NCBI GenBank assembly: GCA_903837305.1
Contig: CAILUB010000144.1
Span: forward strand, 1 to 20,593
DNA: 20,593 nucleotides
Direction: 5' to 3'
Source: an uncultured Cytophagaceae bacterium
GTDB lineage: Bacteria; Bacteroidota; Bacteroidia; Cytophagales; Spirosomataceae
Made by a program: the position numbers and the translations under genes
Notes under the pieces: model-generated
Databases searched by the model: none
What the model saw: the letters and a program-made list of their open reading frames with translations, nothing else
What the model was told of the DNA's origin: nothing
Shown here: in pieces, positions 15,059 to 20,593 of the stretch
Numbering within the stretch: position 1 is the stretch's first letter
How the letters are laid out: each line of letters starts with the position of its first letter

Positions 15059-16970
15059 GTTCAGATAGCTGTTTATCTACCTCTTGCAAGGTCGCAACAG
15101 GGGCAAAGCAATAATCTCCCACACACAACAAATAGGCCTCTATTTCATCCGAAGGAACACAAACCAGTTGATCTTTATCGATACACCAATCAAAACCAAC
15201 TAATCCTTCTCCATTCCCAGCATATTTCAACATCGCCTTGGGATGCTCCATCCATTCTGAATAAATACGCAACCAATTCGCAAAATAAGCGGGATGGGCC
15301 ATAGCTCTCTCGAGTATCTGCGATAACATCGCACGTCCTTTAAGTGTATAATCGGCCTTATTTTTCAATATACCCATCCATAAGAAAGCTTCACATAGCA
15401 TCGAATTAGACGAAGGCATCACCGAATCCATTACTTCTACTTTCTCCGCAATTAAATAGTCTGCCTTTTTCGACCGGTATTGATATAACGCTAATTCCGG
15501 ATGAGCAAAATCATCGCATATCATCTGCAGAAGTTTGTCAGCTTTCTCTTTATAGACTATATCTGAGGTCAACAAATAAACTTGAATGTAAGCCAAAACC
15601 AAAGCCGCCACATCATCTAAAAAAGCGCCAATCGGTTCACGAGAATACTGAGCCTGATGTAACCAGAGATTATCTTTGTTCAGATGCATTTCGATGGCCT
15701 TCAGTAAATCTAAAGCACTTTGCAAATCCTCTTTTCGACCAAAAACTTGATAGACTTCCACAAATGCTACTACTAATTGAGCATTCCAAACCAAGACTTC
15801 TTTTGTATCTGTCCCAGGTCTTATTCGCGTAAGCCTTGCAGCCCTTAAAACCTCCATCTCTTTCTCAAAATGCGCATTTAAAACAGGAGATGATTTGAAT
15901 AAAATATTACGTTCATCTTCCCAATTCCCATTTTTTGAGATAGAATAAGTCTTTAAAAACTCCTCATTTTCCAAAGAAGCAAGTTCCGTATATGACCAGG
16001 TATAGAATAATCCCTCTTCTCCCTCTGAATCCGCGTCTAAAGAGGAATAATACAATCCCAGAGGAGAAAGTAACTCTCTCTTTAAAAAGGAAATCGTATC
16101 ATAAATAACCTCTTGGTACAGCGGATTACGCTCTCGCTTATAGGCTTTTGTATAGGCAGACAATAATTGCGCATTATCATAGAGCATCTTTTCAAAATGC
16201 GGACAAAACCACTCTGAATCAACCGAATAACGGGAAAAACCACCACCAACTGCGTCATAGATGCCCCCTTGTGCCATTTTCTCCATCCACGTTTTTTGAA
16301 GAATAGGTAAACCTAATTCAACAGATAGAGAACTGGGAACCGAATACAAAAACTGAATTAATGAGGGTAGAGGAAATTTAGGCGCTTTATTAATACCACC
16401 AAAAACAGGATCTAATGCCGATTTAATTTTAGTCAAAGCAGTAGGAACAATTACAGCTGTTTCAGCTAAATCCGAATGAGGGAAGAAAGAGGCGTTTTCA
16501 GAAAGACTTTCGGCAAAACCATCCGCTGATTTGGCTAAATCTTCCCTATTGTTCACGAAAGCATTGTGAATCGAGTGAAGCAGCTGTATCCAATTAGCTT
16601 TCTTGAAATAAGTCCCGCCGTAAAAAGGTTTTTGGTCTGGTAATAAAAACACATTCAGTGGCCAACCGCCATTCAATCCCATTTGATGAAGCGCCTCCAT
16701 ATACACCATATCCACATCCGGTCGTTCCTCCCTGTCTACTTTAATGTTCACAAAGTATTCATTCATGATGGCTGCTACTTCTTCATTCTCAAATGATTCG
16801 TGCTCCATCACATGGCACCAATGGCAGGCAGCATAACCAATACTGACTAAAATGGGTTTGTCTTCCTTTTTTGCTCGTTCTAATGCCCCAGAACCCCAAG
16901 GCTCCCAATGAACCGGGTTGTTTTTATGTTGCAATAAATAGGGGGAAACCTCTGCGCCAAGCTTATTCAT
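15051..16970 (-). CDS. Thioredoxin-domain protein, DUF255/YyaL (SPATA20-like) family
   Basis: The N-terminal 160 residues form a thioredoxin-like domain with CHWC at 49-52 in the family signature GYAACHWCHVMEHESFE, followed by NIKVDREERPDVD and GGWPLNVFL. The remainder (about 180-639) is an alpha/alpha-barrel resembling glycoside-hydrolase and N-acylglucosamine-epimerase folds, with GGIYDAVGGGFSRYSVD and HFEKMLYDNAQL as conserved blocks. The biochemical function of the family is not established. There is no signal peptide, so it is probably cytoplasmic. At 639 aa it is slightly shorter than many members. It is transcribed away from the FAD oxidoreductase and converges on ruvC. Confidence 0.9.
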   Translation of the reverse strand: MNKLGAEVSPYLLQHKNNPVHWEPWGSGALERAKKEDKPILVSIGYAACHWCHVMEHESFENEEVAAIMNEYFVNIKVDREERPDVDMVYMEALHQMGLNGGWPLNVFLLPDQKPFYGGTYFKKANWIQLLHSIHNAFVNNREDLAKSADGFAESLSENASFFPHSDLAETAVIVPTALTKIKSALDPVFGGINKAPKFPLPSLIQFLYSVPSSLSVELGLPILQKTWMEKMAQGGIYDAVGGGFSRYSVDSEWFCPHFEKMLYDNAQLLSAYTKAYKRERNPLYQEVIYDTISFLKRELLSPLGLYYSSLDADSEGEEGLFYTWSYTELASLENEEFLKTYSISKNGNWEDERNILFKSSPVLNAHFEKEMEVLRAARLTRIRPGTDTKEVLVWNAQLVVAFVEVYQVFGRKEDLQSALDLLKAIEMHLNKDNLWLHQAQYSREPIGAFLDDVAALVLAYIQVYLLTSDIVYKEKADKLLQMICDDFAHPELALYQYRSKKADYLIAEKVEVMDSVMPSSNSMLCEAFLWMGILKNKADYTLKGRAMLSQILERAMAHPAYFANWLRIYSEWMEHPKAMLKYAGNGEGLVGFDWCIDKDQLVCVPSDEIEAYLLCVGDYCFAPVATLQEVDKQLSELI

Positions 16971-17001
16971 CTGAAATAGTCAAAATTGATTCGTAAATTT
17001 G
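16971..17001 (+). promoter_or_regulatory. Promoter of the FAD oxidoreductase-NUDIX-parC run
   Basis: TAAATTTG (16994-17001) is an exact TANNTTTG match. CTG (16971-16973), 20 nt upstream, matches two of three bases of the -33 element. Transcription would start near 17007, about 9 nt before the ATG at 17016 and downstream of a possible TTG start at 16986. Confidence 0.6.
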
Positions 17002-17015
17002 CACAAAATACTTGT

Positions 17016-18575
17016 ATGATTGACCAAAGAGACTTCGTTCTTAGCCCAGATATTGCGCATTCACCCGAAAAATTAGCTCAATTTTTAACAGCTGAAATGG
17101 GAGAGGCCTATCTAGCGGCTTGTACCTATCGCATCGAAAAAAGGTCAATCGACGCTCGAAGCAGACAAATTAAAGTAAATCTTCGGATTGGTTTTTATGA
17201 AAAGGGTCACGATTTCAGCCTTTCAGCTCAATTACCCACCTTATCAAAAGACGCTAAAAAAGTCATCATCATTGGATCTGGTCCAGCGGGATTATTTGCG
17301 GCGATCGATTTTGTCAAAAAAGGAATCAAACCCATCGTTTTAGAACGCGGTAAAGATGTGCGTGACCGTAGAAGGGATTTAGCTGCTATTAACCGCTTTA
17401 ATTTAGTAGATCCAGATTCAAATTATTGTTTTGGAGAAGGTGGCGCCGGTACTTATTCGGACGGTAAATTATATACGAGAAGTACGAAGCGTGGTGATAT
17501 CAAAGGGGTTTTAGAGACATTTGTGGCTCATGGGGCTCATAGTGACATCCTTTTTGAGGCTCATCCACACATAGGCACGAATAAATTACCCGGAATTATT
17601 GCCTCCATGCGGGATGCAGTCATTGCAGCGGGAGGAGAAGTACACTTTCACCACCGAGTAGTTAACTTTTTAATCGAAAATAAATCCATAAAAGGAGTGG
17701 TATGCTCAAATGGAGCGGAATTTCAAGCCGATCGACTTTTATTAGCCACAGGCCACTCGGCCCGTGATATATTCCAATTATTGCAAAATAAAGGGGTAGC
17801 AATCGAAGCTAAACCTTTCGCCATAGGCGTTCGAATTGAACATCAGCAATCTTTCATAGATCAAGCCCAATACAAGGTAAAACAACGGCCTGAGTACTTA
17901 CCACCGGCTAGTTTTAGTTTGGTAACGCAAAGTACATTCCAAGGTGTTCAACGGGGTGTATTCTCGTTCTGTATGTGCCCAGGAGGTTTCATTGTTCCCT
18001 CTGCCACCTCACCTAATCAAGTAGTGGTCAATGGCATGTCCCCCTCCAGACGTGATTCTAAATATGCAAACTCTGGCATTGTCGTTAGTATTGTAGAGGA
18101 AGATTTAGCGAGATACAAGGAATTTGGGGCTTTGGCAGGGATGCAATTGCAAGAAGAATTAGAGCAGAAGGCAGGGAGTTTAGTAGGAGGGTCTCAAAAA
18201 GCGGTATCCCAATATACCCTCGATTTTATCCAAGGAAAAACAAGCAAGAGTTCGCATCCTACCAGTTATGTACCTGGATTAGAACCAGGCGAGATGCGGG
18301 AATTCTTACCTGATTATATCTCAGAACCTTTGGCCCAAGGATTCCAAGATTTCAATAAAAAAATACCAGGTTTCTCCTCCAATTTAGGCCAAATCATTGG
18401 CTTAGAGAGTAGAACATCCTCGCCAGTGAAAATACCACGCGATAAAGAAACGTTGGAGCATCCGGAGATAAAAGGTTTGTATCCTTGTGGTGAAGGTGGT
18501 GGATATGCGGGAGGTATCATGTCTGCAGCTTTGGACGGAATACGATGTGCAGAGGCTATTGCTAAAACAATGTAG
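17016..18575 (+). CDS. NAD(P)/FAD-dependent oxidoreductase, COG2509 type
   Basis: A 519-aa flavoprotein of unknown substrate. An N-terminal region (1-80) with a small alpha/beta fold precedes the FAD-binding Rossmann domain, whose dinucleotide motif GSGPAG is at 87-92, followed by an acidic end of strand two (VLERG). Later blocks include GEGGAGTYSDGKLYTR, FSFCMCPGG with two cysteines, and a C-terminal flavin motif around GLYPCGEGGGYAGGI. The frame is open from a TTG at 16986, but I chose the ATG at 17016, because the predicted -7 element lies inside the longer version. It is followed after 2 bp by a NUDIX gene, probably in one operon. Confidence 0.88.
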   Translation: MIDQRDFVLSPDIAHSPEKLAQFLTAEMGEAYLAACTYRIEKRSIDARSRQIKVNLRIGFYEKGHDFSLSAQLPTLSKDAKKVIIIGSGPAGLFAAIDFVKKGIKPIVLERGKDVRDRRRDLAAINRFNLVDPDSNYCFGEGGAGTYSDGKLYTRSTKRGDIKGVLETFVAHGAHSDILFEAHPHIGTNKLPGIIASMRDAVIAAGGEVHFHHRVVNFLIENKSIKGVVCSNGAEFQADRLLLATGHSARDIFQLLQNKGVAIEAKPFAIGVRIEHQQSFIDQAQYKVKQRPEYLPPASFSLVTQSTFQGVQRGVFSFCMCPGGFIVPSATSPNQVVVNGMSPSRRDSKYANSGIVVSIVEEDLARYKEFGALAGMQLQEELEQKAGSLVGGSQKAVSQYTLDFIQGKTSKSSHPTSYVPGLEPGEMREFLPDYISEPLAQGFQDFNKKIPGFSSNLGQIIGLESRTSSPVKIPRDKETLEHPEIKGLYPCGEGGGYAGGIMSAALDGIRCAEAIAKTM

Positions 18576-18577
18576 GG

Positions 18578-19141
18578 ATGAAGGAATTCGAGCCTTTCAA
18601 GCAGATTTACAAACAAATCCTTCAAAAACCGGAGATCAAAGAAAACGCGAAACAGGCAGCAGTAGCCGTTCTGTGGGTCGAAATTGACGAACAAGAACCT
18701 CACTTAATTCTTATCGAGCGTAACCAGTATGATGGTCACCACAGCGGCCAAATGGCACTGCCAGGCGGAAAAATGGATCCAACGGATCAAGATTTACGAG
18801 AGACTGCAGCCAGAGAAGTGTTGGAAGAAATAGGAGTGGAGATCGATTCAACTTCTTTAGAATACATCACAGAGCATTGGATTCACGTCTCTAATTATTG
18901 GATGACGGCATTTTCGATTCGGATAAATAAAAAGCTCAGCTACGATTTAAATAAAAGAGAAATAAATCGTATTTTTGAAATACCTGTATCCTTCTTTCAA
19001 GATTCAGCTAATCTACAACCTTTTGAAGTTAGCTACGATGGAAATAAGATCCTGAGTCCATCCTTTGTATATGAAGGGAATTTGATTTGGGGAGCAACAG
19101 CGTTAATCATGTACCAACTCTTCCATGCGGAAGATAATTAG
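18578..19141 (+). CDS. NUDIX hydrolase, CoA-pyrophosphatase (NudL-like)
   Basis: A 187-aa hydrolase. The upstream motif HSGQMALPGG (55-64) is the CoA-site signature of the NudL/UPF0035 group, and the Nudix helix reads REVLEEIGV (79-87). Compared with the canonical Nudix box there is one extra residue before RE, and Asp (D70) replaces the first Glu; E. coli NudL has the same pattern, as I recall it. The likely reaction is cleavage of CoA or acyl-CoA to 4'-phosphopantetheine and 3',5'-ADP. The start is 2 bp after the oxidoreductase stop, and parC follows after 11 bp. Confidence 0.88.
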   Translation: MKEFEPFKQIYKQILQKPEIKENAKQAAVAVLWVEIDEQEPHLILIERNQYDGHHSGQMALPGGKMDPTDQDLRETAAREVLEEIGVEIDSTSLEYITEHWIHVSNYWMTAFSIRINKKLSYDLNKREINRIFEIPVSFFQDSANLQPFEVSYDGNKILSPSFVYEGNLIWGATALIMYQLFHAEDN

Positions 19142-19152
19142 CTATAATTACT

Positions 19153-20593
19153 ATGAGTGAAACAGCGGACGGCGCACTACAGAATCAGATTGCGGTAGCA
19201 GGGATGTATGAGAATTGGTTCTTAGAATATGCTTCTTACGTTATTTTAGAGCGTGCAGTTCCGGCCGTTGAGGATGGCTTGAAGCCCGTTCAGCGTCGTA
19301 TTTTGCACGCATTAAAAGAAATGGACGATGGCCGTTTCAATAAGGTTGCGAATGTCATCGGTCAAACGATGCAATACCACCCCCACGGGGATGCTTCTAT
19401 CAATGATGCGATTGTTAATTTAGGCCAAAAAGAGCTCTTATTTGATTGCCAAGGTAACTGGGGAGATAACCGTACGGGCGATAGCGCTGCAGCAGCTCGT
19501 TATATTGAGGTTCGTTTATCCAAATTCGCTAGCGATGTTGTTTTTAACAACCAAACCACCGAATGGCAAATGTCCTACGATGGTCGAAAGCGCGAACCCG
19601 TAACGCTTCCTATTAAATTCCCCCTTTTACTTGCTCAAGGGGTAGAAGGTATCGCCGTAGGTCTAGCTACGAAGATTATGCCTCATAATTTCTGTGAGAT
19701 TATTCAGGCATCCATCGATATATTAAACAATAAAAAAGTGGAGCTTTATCCCGATTTCCTTCTTGGTGGAATGATGGATGCCTCTAATTATAACGATGGA
19801 CTTCGTGGTGGTAAAATCCGTATTCGCGCTAAAATCGATGAATTAGACAAGAAAACGCTTGTCATAACTGAGATTCCGTACACGACCACAACCACTTCAT
19901 TAATCGATTCCATTATCAAGGCAAATGATACGGGTAAAATCAAGATCAAGAAGGTAATTGACAATACGGCCAAAGACGTTGAGATTCAAATTCAATTAGC
20001 ACCTGGTATTTCACCGGACGTGACGATTGACGCCTTGTATGCCTTTACCGATTGCGAGGTATCTATTTCACCTAATGCCTGCGTGATTATTGAAGATAAG
20101 CCACACTTTATGGGTGTAGGCGAAATTCTACGTGTTTCTACTAACCAAACAGTCGATTTACTTCGTCAAGAATTAGAGATTCGCAAAGGGGAATTGATGG
20201 AAAAAGTGCTCTTCAGCTCGTTGGAAAAAATCTTCATCGAAAATAGAATCTACCGTGATATCGAAGAATGTGAAACTTTTGAATTAGTTATTCAAACAGT
20301 AGATAAAGGCTTAGAACCTTATAAAAAAGACTTCTACCGCGAAATCACGGAGGAAGATATTCTGAAATTATTAGAAATCAGAATCAAGCGTATTTCGAAA
20401 TTCGATAGCTTCAAAGCAGACGAATTAATGAAGCGATTATTAGACGAATTAGCAGAAGTAGAAGATCATTTAGCGAACTTAATTCGTTTCGCGATTGATT
20501 ACTTCAAGAATTTGTTAGCTAAATACGGCAAAGGAAGAGAGCGTCGCACGGAGATCAAGAACTTCAATACCATTTCCGCAACTGTTGTTGCTG
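19153..20593 (+). CDS. parC: DNA topoisomerase IV subunit A (3' end outside the window)
   Basis: The frame is open from the ATG at 19153 to the right edge (480 codons plus one base). Residues 15-45 (GMYENWFLEYASYVILERAVP) are the typical Bacteroidota ParC opening. The catalytic tyrosine is Y117 in AAARYIE, encoded at 19501-19503, following HPHGD (76-80) and QGNWGDNRTGDSAAA. The winged-helix and tower regions are present; the C-terminal beta-pinwheel lies beyond the window. Its partner parE is on the opposite strand 10 kb to the left. At the two positions equivalent to the E. coli quinolone-site S80 and E84, this protein has A81 and D85. It is probably co-transcribed with the NUDIX gene 11 bp upstream. 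Confidence 0.95.
   Translation, partial: MSETADGALQNQIAVAGMYENWFLEYASYVILERAVPAVEDGLKPVQRRILHALKEMDDGRFNKVANVIGQTMQYHPHGDASINDAIVNLGQKELLFDCQGNWGDNRTGDSAAAARYIEVRLSKFASDVVFNNQTTEWQMSYDGRKREPVTLPIKFPLLLAQGVEGIAVGLATKIMPHNFCEIIQASIDILNNKKVELYPDFLLGGMMDASNYNDGLRGGKIRIRAKIDELDKKTLVITEIPYTTTTTSLIDSIIKANDTGKIKIKKVIDNTAKDVEIQIQLAPGISPDVTIDALYAFTDCEVSISPNACVIIEDKPHFMGVGEILRVSTNQTVDLLRQELEIRKGELMEKVLFSSLEKIFIENRIYRDIEECETFELVIQTVDKGLEPYKKDFYREITEEDILKLLEIRIKRISKFDSFKADELMKRLLDELAEVEDHLANLIRFAIDYFKNLLAKYGKGRERRTEIKNFNTISATVVA

Noticed and set aside
18314..18703. A 129-codon minus-strand frame opposite the oxidoreductase and NUDIX genes
   Set aside because: It lies wholly within two well-supported + strand genes and shows no domain or start signal of its own.

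Overview
The window looks like a compact chromosomal segment of a Bacteroidota bacterium, most likely a Cytophagales-type (possibly freshwater) lineage. I infer this from protein families and gene order typical of that phylum (BFN nuclease, FtsX, DUF3098, UppP, TruB and RibF in a row; ParE with the EGDSASGS TOPRIM signature), near-absence of Shine-Dalgarno sequences, and several matches to the Bacteroidota -7 promoter element TANNTTTG. There is no insertion sequence, integrase, phage gene, CRISPR array or toxin-antitoxin pair. Nearly everything is core housekeeping, and I found no convincing candidate for an undescribed multi-gene system.

Layout. 1-116: a terminator of whatever lies upstream. 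117-1193 (+): pheA, a chorismate mutase/prephenate dehydratase. 1185-5215 (-): a tightly packed six-gene run, transcribed BFN nuclease, ftsX, DUF3098, uppP, truB, ribF, with its own probable promoter. 5253-6924 (-): etfB-etfA. 6976-7284 (+): a small TPR-like protein. 7285-9171 (-): parE. 9172-9434: an intergenic gap with two tandem 34/35-bp palindromic repeats. 9435-10673 (+): a MacB/FtsX-like ABC permease. 10745-10828 (+): tRNA-Leu(CAA) with promoter and strong terminator. 10864-12339 (-): xylulokinase. 12354-13109 (+): an orphan ABC ATPase. 13093-14471 (-): polysaccharide deacetylase then tatD. 14483-15058 (+): ruvC. 15051-16970 (-): a DUF255/YyaL thioredoxin-domain protein. 17016-20593 (+): a COG2509 FAD-dependent oxidoreductase, a NudL-type NUDIX hydrolase and the first 480 codons of parC, which runs off the right edge.

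How it works together. The six-gene minus-strand run combines cell-division/envelope functions (FtsX, UppP) with RNA modification (TruB) and flavin cofactor synthesis (RibF); the adjacent etfBA genes encode an FAD-containing electron carrier. Topoisomerase IV is split: parE and parC lie about 10 kb apart in opposite orientations. The most general architectural feature is compaction. Four convergent pairs abut or overlap at their stop codons without a terminator hairpin between them, and two divergent pairs have start codons 14 nt or less apart, so promoters must lie inside neighbouring genes. The non-coding items most worth a second look are the palindromic repeats upstream of the permease and the inverted repeat inside the BFN-ftsX promoter.
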